Shown: positions 1 to 5,766 of the stretch, in pieces
How the letters are laid out: every line of letters starts with the position of its first letter
Numbering within the stretch: the first letter of the stretch is position 1
NCBI GenBank assembly: GCA_965655775.1
Contig: CBFHHV010000037.1
Span: 1 to 8,567 of the forward strand
Source of the DNA: Marisimplicoccus sp965655775
GTDB taxonomy: Bacteria; Bacteroidota; Bacteroidia; Flavobacteriales; Flavobacteriaceae
Direction of reading: 5' to 3'
DNA: 8,567 bases
Made by a program: the position numbers and the translations under genes
Notes under the pieces: model-generated
What the model saw: the letters and a program-made list of their open reading frames with translations, nothing else
Databases searched by the model: none
What the model was told of the DNA's origin: nothing

Positions 1-800
1 GGGTTTTTTCTTTCAGGAACACCAGGTTGAAAGAAAAATGATGAATTTGTTCCCATCTCGTGGTGATCAGTTAGAATATTTGGTAGCCATTCAGTAAACG
101 TCTTTACCTTAGCATTTGTTTCAACAAGCTGATTTGAAAGCATATCTCTGTTTAGATCGAACCAATAATGGTTTGTCCTTCCTCTTGGCCAGTATTGATT
201 ATACTCTCTGTCATTTGGGTCTGCGGTTAAACTTTGATTCTTATTACTGTTTGCCCATTGAGAAAAACGCTGAAGACCATCAGGGTTAAAACTTGGATCT
301 AAAAGAATTATAGTATTTTCAAGTAATTCTATAGTTTCTTGAGAATTACTAGCTAGTAAATGATACATTAAAGGTAAACTTGCATTTGAACCACTTGGCT
401 CATCACCATGCACGGAGAATCCCTGATATACAACTATTGGCATATTAGATACATCAATATCTTTATTCTTGGAATTTGAAAGTTCTAAATGTTGTTTTCT
501 TATTTGCTCTAATCTTGAATGATTTGATTCACTAGTAATTATCATTAACCATGAAGTTCTATTTTCATATGACTTACCTCTATTTATTAATTTAACTCTA
601 TTAGATGCTCTTGAAATCTCTTGAACATAATGGCTTAATTTGTCATGACTTATGTGAAATTCTCCAACCTCATGTCCAATAACGCTTAAGGGAGTAGGTA
701 TAGACTTGTTGTATTCACTTAGATCCCCAAGATAATAATCAAGACCGACCTGAGCATTTAAAAATAGTGATGGAATTAAAAGTAATAAGAGTTTTTTCAT
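1..800 (-). CDS. Secreted M14-family zinc carboxypeptidase, N-terminal 266 codons (3' end outside window)
   Basis: Predicted metallo-carboxypeptidase, exported across the inner membrane, that removes C-terminal residues from peptides. I translated the reverse strand from the ATG at 800; the frame stays open to the left edge. Residues 1-16 form a Lys-Lys-Leu-rich signal peptide ending LNA|Q, a common Bacteroidota signal peptidase I site. The M14 catalytic domain follows from about residue 50. H131 and E134 in VHGDEPSG are the first two zinc ligands of the family's HxxE motif, and H246 or H247 in DHHEMG supplies the third. NPDG (172-175) and DLNRD (215-219) match the conserved core; N217-R218 correspond to the Asn-Arg pair that binds the substrate's terminal carboxylate. 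The catalytic Glu is expected further downstream and is not in view. The gene follows the PUR-protein stop by only 14 bp, so it is probably the last of three co-transcribed genes. Family identity is well supported; substrate is unknown. Confidence 0.9.
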   Translation of the reverse strand, partial: MKKLLLLLIPSLFLNAQVGLDYYLGDLSEYNKSIPTPLSVIGHEVGEFHISHDKLSHYVQEISRASNRVKLINRGKSYENRTSWLMIITSESNHSRLEQIRKQHLELSNSKNKDIDVSNMPIVVYQGFSVHGDEPSGSNASLPLMYHLLASNSQETIELLENTIILLDPSFNPDGLQRFSQWANSNKNQSLTADPNDREYNQYWPRGRTNHYWFDLNRDMLSNQLVETNAKVKTFTEWLPNILTDHHEMGTNSSFFFQPGVPERKN

Positions 801-814
801 AATGGTTTTTTTAT

Positions 815-1216
815 TTATTCATCATCATTTTCAAAATCAACATCTGCAAAGTCTTTCTCCTCTTCCTCTTCCTCTTTTTTATCAGTAGATTCAGACTCTT
901 CTTTCTTCTCTTTTTTCATATCAAAATCTTTATCATGCCTCTCACTTATAACCTCTTCACCTTTATTCTCAATAATAAAGTCACAAGTCTCTTTAAGTGA
1001 AGAATTAAATTCAGCAAAGTCCTCTTTATAAAGATATATTTTATGTTTTTTGTAGTAGAAAGTTCCGTCTTCATTAGTGAACTTTTTACTTTCAGTAATA
1101 GTTAGGTAATAATCTCCAGCTTTAGTTTCTCTTACATCAAAAAAATAAGTTCTTCTTCCAGCCCTTAATGCCTTTGAAAATATTTCTTCAGCATTATAAT
1201 CGTTTTGATTTTCCAT
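815..1216 (-). CDS. PUR-domain (DUF3276) DNA/RNA-binding protein with acidic tail
   Basis: A 133-residue protein of the DUF3276/PUR family, widespread in Bacteroidota and spirochaetes; the Borrelia member BpuR binds single-stranded nucleic acid. The folded part is about residues 9-83: the opening EEIFSKALRAGRRTYFFDV, then YYLTITESKK and FYYKKHKIYLYKEDF are the recognisable beta-strand segments of the PUR repeat. From about residue 84 the chain turns into a low-complexity charged tail rich in Lys and Glu (EEEEEE at 115-120) ending in Asp/Glu, likely disordered; such tails can compete with nucleic acid for the binding face, which is inference here. The start is the ATG at 1216. It lies 31 bp after the ABC transporter stop and 14 bp before the carboxypeptidase gene, so it sits inside the leftward unit, but a TATATTTG box (1233-1240) gives it a possible promoter of its own. 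The natural ligand and role in this organism are not known. Confidence 0.9.
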   Translation of the reverse strand: MENQNDYNAEEIFSKALRAGRRTYFFDVRETKAGDYYLTITESKKFTNEDGTFYYKKHKIYLYKEDFAEFNSSLKETCDFIIENKGEEVISERHDKDFDMKKEKKEESESTDKKEEEEEEKDFADVDFENDDE

Positions 1217-1232
1217 AATTTTTTATTTTAAC

Positions 1233-1240
1233 CAAATATA
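1233..1240 (-). promoter_or_regulatory. Possible -7 promoter element of the PUR-protein gene
   Basis: Read on the reverse strand this is TATATTTG, an exact match to the Bacteroidota primary-sigma -7 element TAnnTTTG. Sixteen bases separate it from the ATG at 1216. No TTG-type -33 element is found 17-23 bases upstream, so the call rests on the -7 box and its position only. If active it would allow expression independent of the ABC gene. Confidence 0.35.
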
Positions 1241-1247
1241 ATCAAAT

Positions 1248-3005
1248 CTAGTCATTAATTTCACTGTTTTGTTTAAGGTAAAGGTCCTTATAATATCCTT
1301 CATCTTTTACTAATTCATTGTGACTTCCACTTTGAATAATTTTTCCATTATCTAATACAATTATATTATCAGCATGTTTGACACATGAAACTCTATGGCT
1401 AATTATTATCAGTGTTTTATTCTGAAAATTATTTTTTAAATTTTTTAGAATTCGATCCTCGGTATCTGAGTCTAGAGAAGAAAAGCAATCATCAAATAAA
1501 TATATTTCAGAGTCCTTTATAAACGACCTTGCAATTGAAATTCTTTGAGCCTGTCCACCTGAAAGTGTTACACCTCTTTCTCCAAGAATCGTGTCATAGC
1601 CATTTTCAAATTTTTCAATCTCTAAATCAATCTCCGCTAATTTAGCAGCATTAATTATGTCATCTATTGAAGAATTAGGATTACCAAACTCAATGTTCTT
1701 TTTTATACTTTCAGAAAATAAAAAATTATTTTGAGGAACGTAACTAATTAAACTTCTGAGTTCACTTATCTCAATAGACTTTAAATTTTTATCTCCAATA
1801 AAAATATCTCCTTTTTGTGGGTCATATATTCTTGAGATTAAATCTACTACAGATGTTTTTCCTGATCCTACCTTACCAACAATACCCAATACCTTACCTG
1901 ACTTAATTTTTAAGTTAAATGATTTAAAAATTTCTATTCCTGTTTGATCATACTTAAAACAAACGTTTTTAAATGTTATGTCCTTATTATTGTCATCTCC
2001 TAATCTAGATGTTCCATTTGTTATTGAACTTGCTGAATCTAGGAACTCATTGATCCTTTTCTGAGAAGCTTCAGCTTGCTTAACAATAGACGTTACCCAA
2101 CCAACAAGAGTTACTGGCCAAGTTAACATGTTTACATAAATAATAAATTCAGCAATTACTCCAATCTCAATATTACCATCAATGAACTCTTTACCACCTA
2201 TATAAATAACAATTAGATTACTAAGTCCAATTAGGAAAAGAATAATTGGGAAGAACCAAGCTTGAATTTTTGCAAGACTTAAGCTATTCTTAAAACTATT
2301 AAATGCATATTTGTCGAACCTGTTAAAAATGATATCTTGAATATTAAATGACTTTAATACTGATATTCCGCTAAAACTCTCCTGAGAATATGTTGAAAGG
2401 TCAGAAAGGCTTTCCTGAACTAAAGTACTCTTCTTGTTTATAAGATTACTTATCCTGTATATGAAAACTGATAAGATAGGCAGTGGGATTAAACTATAAA
2501 TTGTGAGTTTTGGAGCAACACTATACATATAAAATATTATAATGATGAATAACACTATAGCATTAGTCCCATACATTAATACAGGCCCATAGTACATTCT
2601 AACTTTACTAACATCTTCACTAATTCTATTCATCAAGTCTCCAGTTCTGTTTTTTTTATAAAATATTTGATCAAGGGATTGATAATGTGAAAAAATTTCA
2701 TTTTTAACATCAAACTCAATGAACCTAGATACATTGATTATTGTTTGTCTCATTAAGAATGTAAAGAAACCAGAAATAAGAGATGCTCCTATAATCAAGA
2801 CAATATTAAAAAAAAGAACATCCTTCAGTTCATCTGGAGATATACTGTTAAGACTTAGATAATTTTCAATTGTTGTCATAGAGTCTCCAACAAGTCTTGG
2901 AGTAACTAAAGAAAAGACTCTTGATATTATTGTTATAAGCAGGCCAAGTAGAAGTCTGCCTTTATACTTTATAAGAAATTTATTTAATCTCTTTAACTCT
3001 CTCAT
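1248..3005 (-). CDS. ABC exporter half-transporter (MsbA-like, fused permease and ATPase)
   Basis: A type IV ABC exporter of 585 residues with permease and ATPase in one chain, expected to dimerise in the inner membrane and export lipids, drugs or another hydrophobic substrate. Numbering is from the ATG at 3005. About six hydrophobic segments lie within residues 15-310. The ATPase domain starts near 342: Walker A GKVGSGKT (377-384), Q-loop Q425, signature LSGGQ (481-485), Walker B EIYLFDD (500-506) and switch histidine H537. The residue after the Walker B Asp is D506, where an active site normally has Glu; the signature is intact. A TTG at 3017 would add four residues, but that TTG lies inside a TATATTTG promoter box, and MRELKRLNKFL is a family-like N-terminus, so I prefer ATG. 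It is divergent from nusB and leads the unit with the PUR and M14 genes. The substrate cannot be told from the sequence. Confidence 0.92.
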   Translation of the reverse strand: MRELKRLNKFLIKYKGRLLLGLLITIISRVFSLVTPRLVGDSMTTIENYLSLNSISPDELKDVLFFNIVLIIGASLISGFFTFLMRQTIINVSRFIEFDVKNEIFSHYQSLDQIFYKKNRTGDLMNRISEDVSKVRMYYGPVLMYGTNAIVLFIIIIFYMYSVAPKLTIYSLIPLPILSVFIYRISNLINKKSTLVQESLSDLSTYSQESFSGISVLKSFNIQDIIFNRFDKYAFNSFKNSLSLAKIQAWFFPIILFLIGLSNLIVIYIGGKEFIDGNIEIGVIAEFIIYVNMLTWPVTLVGWVTSIVKQAEASQKRINEFLDSASSITNGTSRLGDDNNKDITFKNVCFKYDQTGIEIFKSFNLKIKSGKVLGIVGKVGSGKTSVVDLISRIYDPQKGDIFIGDKNLKSIEISELRSLISYVPQNNFLFSESIKKNIEFGNPNSSIDDIINAAKLAEIDLEIEKFENGYDTILGERGVTLSGGQAQRISIARSFIKDSEIYLFDDCFSSLDSDTEDRILKNLKNNFQNKTLIIISHRVSCVKHADNIIVLDNGKIIQSGSHNELVKDEGYYKDLYLKQNSEIND

Positions 3006-3014
3006 GGTCAAAGA

Positions 3015-3022
3015 CAAATATA
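3015..3022 (-). promoter_or_regulatory. Likely -7 promoter element of the leftward ABC/PUR/M14 unit
   Basis: On the reverse strand the bases read TATATTTG, an exact TAnnTTTG match, nine bases before the ATG at 3005. A transcript starting five to seven bases after the box would have an almost absent leader. The last three bases of the box are the TTG that could be mistaken for the start codon. No clear -33 TTG is present. Confidence 0.45.
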
Positions 3023-3068
3023 AACTTTATTAATTCTATTAAATTCTATTTATATCCTAATAATTGAC

Positions 3069-3076
3069 TAATTTTG
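3069..3076 (+). promoter_or_regulatory. Likely -7 promoter element of the nusB unit
   Basis: TAATTTTG matches the Bacteroidota -7 consensus TAnnTTTG exactly and ends 16 bases before the nusB ATG. A TTG at 3064-3066 is too close to act as the -33 element and none is seen at the usual spacing. A start five to seven bases downstream would put the transcript's 5' end at about 3081-3083, at the beginning of the boxA-like sequence. Confidence 0.45.
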
Positions 3077-3081
3077 TTTTA

Positions 3082-3091
3082 GTTCTTTAAA
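3082..3091 (+). promoter_or_regulatory. boxA-like sequence abutting the nusB start codon
   Basis: GTTCTTTAAA resembles the boxA element bound as RNA by NusB with ribosomal protein S10 (E. coli rRNA boxA core GCTCTTTAACA; rRNA leaders of Bacteroidota carry similar GTTCTTTGA stretches). It lies one base before the nusB ATG and overlaps the palindrome CTTTAAAG (3085-3092). NusB binding there could block translation of its own message. Resemblance and position are seen; function is inference, and in AT-rich DNA a chance match is quite possible. Confidence 0.3.
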
Positions 3092-3092
3092 G

Positions 3093-3983
3093 ATGTTAAA
3101 CAGAAGACATATTCGTACTTTAGTAATTCAATCTGTCTATTCAAATTCAATAGAATTGATAGACAGTAAATCTTTAAAAACATGTATAAGTAAAAGCTCC
3201 TCAACCTCTCTGGATCTTCTATATTGCATGATTGACCTTATCAAGGAAATTAATATTCACTTTAATAATCTTGAATCCAAAAAGTTTAGTTGTTCATTTA
3301 TATCTAAGAATCCATATTTTTTCTTCTTTAATAAATTAAACCCAAAAAGTTTTAAAAGAAATAATATAATTAATTGGGATTTAAATTTGAACTATATAAT
3401 AGATCTTCAGGAGAGTTTAATCTTATTAAATAAAAAATATATTGAGTCAAATAGTGAAGATAATCTTGGTTTTTTTATTGAAGCATATTCAAATATTATT
3501 GCTCAGTCTAATCTTCTTCATGATTTTTTTGAGGATCAAAATATAAATTGGGTTAATGACCTACCATATGTAAACTCATTTATTTTAAGTAACATTGAAA
3601 AAGTAGATATTCAAAATGCGGACTCATTTAACCTCCCATCTTTATTTGACTATCAAGATGAAATTAAATTTGGTCAAGAACTTTTAAACCAGGTTATAAA
3701 AGAATATGATAGTTTAAAAGATCATCTTAGTGGGAGGACTCCAAACTGGGAATCTGATAGAATTGCTAGAATTGACTATATAATACTAATTACTTCAACT
3801 GCAGAACTACTTTATTTCCCGTCAATACCAACTAAAGTTACCTTAAATGAATATATAGAAATTGCTAAAGAGTTTTCATCTCCAAGCTCTGGCAAGTTTG
3901 TCAATGGCGTTATTGATAACATTGTGAAAGATTTAACTAATAAAGGTCAAATAGTAAAAAAAGGTCGTGGTCTTATATCGTAA
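3093..3983 (+). CDS. nusB: Transcription antitermination factor NusB, long Bacteroidota form
   Basis: NusB binds boxA RNA together with ribosomal protein S10 (NusE) and supports antitermination, chiefly of rRNA operons, in the cytoplasm. At 296 residues it is about twice the length of the E. coli protein (139), as is usual in Bacteroidota. The start MLNRRHIRTLVIQSVYS carries the arginine-rich first helix of the family. A long, poorly conserved middle, rich in Asn, Lys and Phe (FFFFN at 76-80), separates it from the real NusB core at about 190-290. There DRIARIDYIIL (222-232) and VTLNEYIEIAKEFSS (249-263), then KFVNGVIDNI (268-277), align well with the E. coli C-terminal half. It opens the rightward unit and faces the ABC gene. 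A boxA-like motif and a hairpin at its own start suggest, but do not prove, feedback control. ATG at 3093 is the only sensible start. Confidence 0.93.
   Translation: MLNRRHIRTLVIQSVYSNSIELIDSKSLKTCISKSSSTSLDLLYCMIDLIKEINIHFNNLESKKFSCSFISKNPYFFFFNKLNPKSFKRNNIINWDLNLNYIIDLQESLILLNKKYIESNSEDNLGFFIEAYSNIIAQSNLLHDFFEDQNINWVNDLPYVNSFILSNIEKVDIQNADSFNLPSLFDYQDEIKFGQELLNQVIKEYDSLKDHLSGRTPNWESDRIARIDYIILITSTAELLYFPSIPTKVTLNEYIEIAKEFSSPSSGKFVNGVIDNIVKDLTNKGQIVKKGRGLIS
3133..3166 (+). repeat. Imperfect inverted repeat (potential RNA hairpin) in the first codons of nusB
   Basis: The arms CTGTCTAT (3133-3140) and ATAGACAG (3159-3166) are perfectly complementary. Inside them CAA (3142-3144) pairs with TTG (3156-3158), and TTC (3146-3148) with GAA (3153-3155), around a four-base loop AATA. 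That gives about 14 pairs with two single-base bulges on the left arm. It begins 40 bases after the start codon. It is not followed by a U-tract, so it does not look like an intrinsic terminator. It could affect early translation or mRNA stability, or be chance. Confidence 0.4.
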
Positions 3984-4007
3984 ATTTTAGTAATTTTGAT
4001 AAAATTT
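3982..4007 (+). repeat. Short A/T-only inverted repeat between nusB and the DUF1573 gene
   Basis: AAATTTTA (3982-3989) is complementary to TAAAATTT (4000-4007), with a ten-base loop that contains most of the TAATTTTG box (3991-3998). All eight pairs are A-T, so the stem would be weak. It overlaps the nusB stop codon and ends three bases before the next ATG. It lacks the GC stem of a terminator; I record it as a structural feature only. Confidence 0.25.
3991..3998 (+). promoter_or_regulatory. Possible internal -7 promoter element before the DUF1573 gene
   Basis: TAATTTTG is an exact TAnnTTTG match located 12 bases before the ATG at 4011, in the short nusB-DUF1573 gap. No -33 TTG is visible at normal spacing. 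Its last three bases form the TTG that would otherwise look like an upstream start codon. It could let the lipoprotein/yajC/pyrD part be transcribed without nusB. Confidence 0.33.
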
Positions 4008-4010
4008 TCA

Positions 4011-4457
4011 ATGGTAAATTTTAGAAATCTTTTAGTCTCAACAATTCTTTCCATTTTATTTTTTGGTTGTAATGAAAGTGCATCCAGTAAAATAAATCCT
4101 GATAATAAATCAAGTTTACAAAAAGAAAATAGTTATGCTGAAATAACTTTTGATAGAGTTTTTCATGACTTTGGATTAATTAACGAGGGAGAAATTGTAA
4201 AGACAATTTTTAAGTTTACTAATACTAGTGAAAACGATTTATATATTGTAGATGCTATCGGAAGTTGTGGATGTACTGTTCCAAAATACCCTAAAAATGT
4301 TCCAATTAAACCTGGAGAAACTGGTGAGATTGAAGTGAATTTTGACTCAAATGGTAGACCTGATCTACAGCAAAAAATGGTTAAAGTTTCAGCTAATACA
4401 CCTAGTGGTGGTCAACTTCTAAGAATTCAAGCATTTGTTGAACCAAAAACAAATTAA
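4011..4457 (+). CDS. DUF1573 lipoprotein
   Basis: A 148-residue predicted lipoprotein with one DUF1573 domain, an immunoglobulin-like beta-sandwich common in Bacteroidota envelopes. Its biochemical role is not established. The signal peptide is residues 1-19 and the lipobox reads LFFGC, with C20 as the lipidated residue. The domain covers about 45-144: FDRVFHDFGLINEGE (47-61), FKFTNTS (67-73), the hallmark GSCGCTVP (84-91), then PIKPGETGEIEVNFDS (98-113). The paired cysteines C86 and C88 are typical of the family and could bind metal or form a disulfide, which is inference. A TTG at 3996 would add five residues, but it lies within a TAATTTTG box, and the ATG at 4011 gives a normal signal peptide. 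The stop is two bases before yajC; the nusB, DUF1573, yajC order recurs across Flavobacteriia, to my knowledge, hinting at a link with export or envelope function. Confidence 0.9.
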   Translation: MVNFRNLLVSTILSILFFGCNESASSKINPDNKSSLQKENSYAEITFDRVFHDFGLINEGEIVKTIFKFTNTSENDLYIVDAIGSCGCTVPKYPKNVPIKPGETGEIEVNFDSNGRPDLQQKMVKVSANTPSGGQLLRIQAFVEPKTN

Positions 4458-4459
4458 TT

Positions 4460-4729
4460 ATGGAATCTCAATTCCCCTACCTACTTCTTGCAGCTCTTGT
4501 CTTTTTATTTTTCATAATAATTCCTTCTTTTAGGAGAAGCAGTAAAGAGAAAAAGTTTCTCAAAAATCTAAAAAAAGGTGACAGAATTGTAACAACATCA
4601 GGTGTTCATGCGAGGATAAATGAACTTGATGATAAAAGCACTACTTGTGTAATAGAGACAATGGCTGGTAAGTTAAAAATTGAGAAATCTGCTATTTCAA
4701 TTGAACTATCATCTAATTTAAAAACTTAA
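4460..4729 (+). CDS. yajC: Preprotein translocase accessory subunit YajC
   Basis: YajC is a small inner-membrane protein that associates with SecDF and the SecYEG translocon; it is not essential in E. coli. This copy has 89 residues, within the family's normal range. A single membrane segment spans about residues 6-24 (LLLAALVFLFFIIIP core), followed by a basic stretch (RRSSKEKKFLKNLKK) that would stay in the cytoplasm. The diagnostic segment LKKGDRIVTTSGVHARI lies at about 37-53, then a short beta-rich end. It starts two bases after the DUF1573 stop, and its stop overlaps the pyrD start in a TAATG arrangement, so translation of the three genes is probably coupled. In many flavobacteria a YbbR-like gene and coaE come next, as I recall; here pyrD takes that place. 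Confidence 0.95.
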   Translation: MESQFPYLLLAALVFLFFIIIPSFRRSSKEKKFLKNLKKGDRIVTTSGVHARINELDDKSTTCVIETMAGKLKIEKSAISIELSSNLKT

Positions 4730-5766
4730 TGTATAAGATATTAAGAAATTTCCTCTTCCTATTTGATGCAGAGTTAATCCATGAGTTCTCAGTAAAGTTC
4801 ATTAAACTATTTTTTAATATTCCTCTAACTAAAACAATTATTAGAAGATTCTTTGTTGTTAATCATCATAGTTTAGAAAAAAAACTTTTTGGATTAACAT
4901 TCAAAAACCCAGTTGGTCTTGCTGCTGGCTTTGATAAAAATGCTGACTCTTACAGAGAGTTTTCTAATTTTGGCTTTGGATTTATAGAAATTGGAACTGT
5001 TACTCCTTTACCCCAACCAGGAAATCCAAAAAAAAGAATTTTCCGACTAGTTGAAGATAAATCTCTAATAAATAGGCTTGGTTTTAACAATAAAGGCCTT
5101 GAAGTTATTACTGAGAATTTAAAAAAAAAAAGAGATATAATTATCGGTGCCAATATTGGAAAAAACTTTTTTACTGAAAATGTTGATGCCCATGATGACT
5201 ATTTAAAATGTCTAACAGATCTTAATGATTACGTTGATTATTTCGCAGTTAATATTAGCTCACCAAATACTAAAGGTCTCAGAGATTTTCATGATAAAAA
5301 ATTATTAAAACCCCTTCTAGAAAAGTTGGTCAATAAAAACAATGAAATGAGGAATAGTAAGCCATTGTTATTGAAAATATCTCCAGATATAAATAGCCAA
5401 CAGCTTGATGCTATTATCCAATTAGTGCTTGAATTAAAAATAGATGGTGTAATAGCTACTAATACTACTATTTCAAGAGATGGGCTTGAATCTAAATACA
5501 AAGAGGAAACAGGAGGGCTTAGTGGAATGAAACTTAGGGATAAAAGTAATTTAATTATTTCTTCTCTTAGAAAGAAGCTTGGGGCAGATTTTCCAATAAT
5601 TGGAGTTGGGGGTATAATGAATGCTGAGGATGCGCTTAAAAAAATTAAATGTGGGGCAGATCTAGTTCAACTTTATACAGGATTTATTTATGAAGGTCCC
5701 TCATTAATAAAAAGAATAAATAACTTACTTTTAGATCAAGAATTAAATAAAAATTATGAAAAATAA
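4729..5766 (+). CDS. pyrD: Dihydroorotate dehydrogenase (quinone), class 2
   Basis: Oxidises dihydroorotate to orotate in de novo pyrimidine synthesis, passing electrons through FMN to membrane quinone. At 345 residues it matches the class 2 (E. coli PyrD, 336) length. Residues 1-45 form the helical N-terminal extension that docks the enzyme on the membrane and separates class 2 from cytosolic class 1. The barrel then shows NPVGLAAGFDKNAD (60-73), with K70 near FMN; GTVTPLPQPGNPKKR (89-103); INRLGFNN (114-121); the active-site loop NISSPNTKGLR (175-185), in which S178 is the catalytic base; KISPD (216-220); ATNTT (243-247); GGLSG (262-266); and the FMN phosphate site GVGGI (292-296). All key residues are present. 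It overlaps yajC by one base and the next gene by 11. A run of 11 adenines at 5121-5131 encodes part of LKKKR (131-135) and is a slippage-prone spot. Confidence 0.97.
   Translation: MYKILRNFLFLFDAELIHEFSVKFIKLFFNIPLTKTIIRRFFVVNHHSLEKKLFGLTFKNPVGLAAGFDKNADSYREFSNFGFGFIEIGTVTPLPQPGNPKKRIFRLVEDKSLINRLGFNNKGLEVITENLKKKRDIIIGANIGKNFFTENVDAHDDYLKCLTDLNDYVDYFAVNISSPNTKGLRDFHDKKLLKPLLEKLVNKNNEMRNSKPLLLKISPDINSQQLDAIIQLVLELKIDGVIATNTTISRDGLESKYKEETGGLSGMKLRDKSNLIISSLRKKLGADFPIIGVGGIMNAEDALKKIKCGADLVQLYTGFIYEGPSLIKRINNLLLDQELNKNYEK
5121..5131 (+). repeat. Homopolymer of 11 adenines within pyrD
   Basis: An uninterrupted A11 tract lies in the coding strand of pyrD, following TTT. It codes Lys-Lys-Lys and the first bases of neighbouring codons. 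Tracts of this length can cause polymerase slippage or sequencing indels. The frame on both sides is continuous and matches the family, so as printed the gene is intact. Confidence 0.9.

Larger units (their letters stand above)
3006..3092. promoter_or_regulatory. Divergent promoter region between the ABC gene and nusB
   Basis: These 87 bases, nearly all A and T, are the only sizeable non-coding stretch in the window and must hold the promoters of both units. They contain a TAnnTTTG box facing each way (3015-3022 leftward, 3069-3076 rightward), a 9-base direct repeat AATTCTATT at 3032-3040 and 3042-3050, and a boxA-like GTTCTTTAAA (3082-3091) against the nusB start. With roughly 45 bp between the two -7 boxes the promoters could interfere with one another; this is inference from spacing. 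Confidence 0.6.

Noticed and set aside
3032..3157. The 9-mer AATTCTATT twice at 10-base spacing in the divergent promoter, with an inverted copy at 3149-3157, as operator sites.
   Set aside because: The same 9-mer occurs at 2622-2630 and inverted at 6605-6613 within coding sequence, so it is common in this AT-rich DNA. Only the tandem spacing is mildly suggestive.
3982..4010. Intrinsic terminator after nusB.
   Set aside because: The only inverted repeat there is pure A-T with a ten-base loop. It would be too weak and lacks the GC-rich stem plus U-tract.
4950..5501. Open frames on the reverse strand inside pyrD (4950-5153 and 5289-5501).
   Set aside because: They lie fully antisense to a complete pyrD with all catalytic motifs, and their translations resemble no family I recognise.
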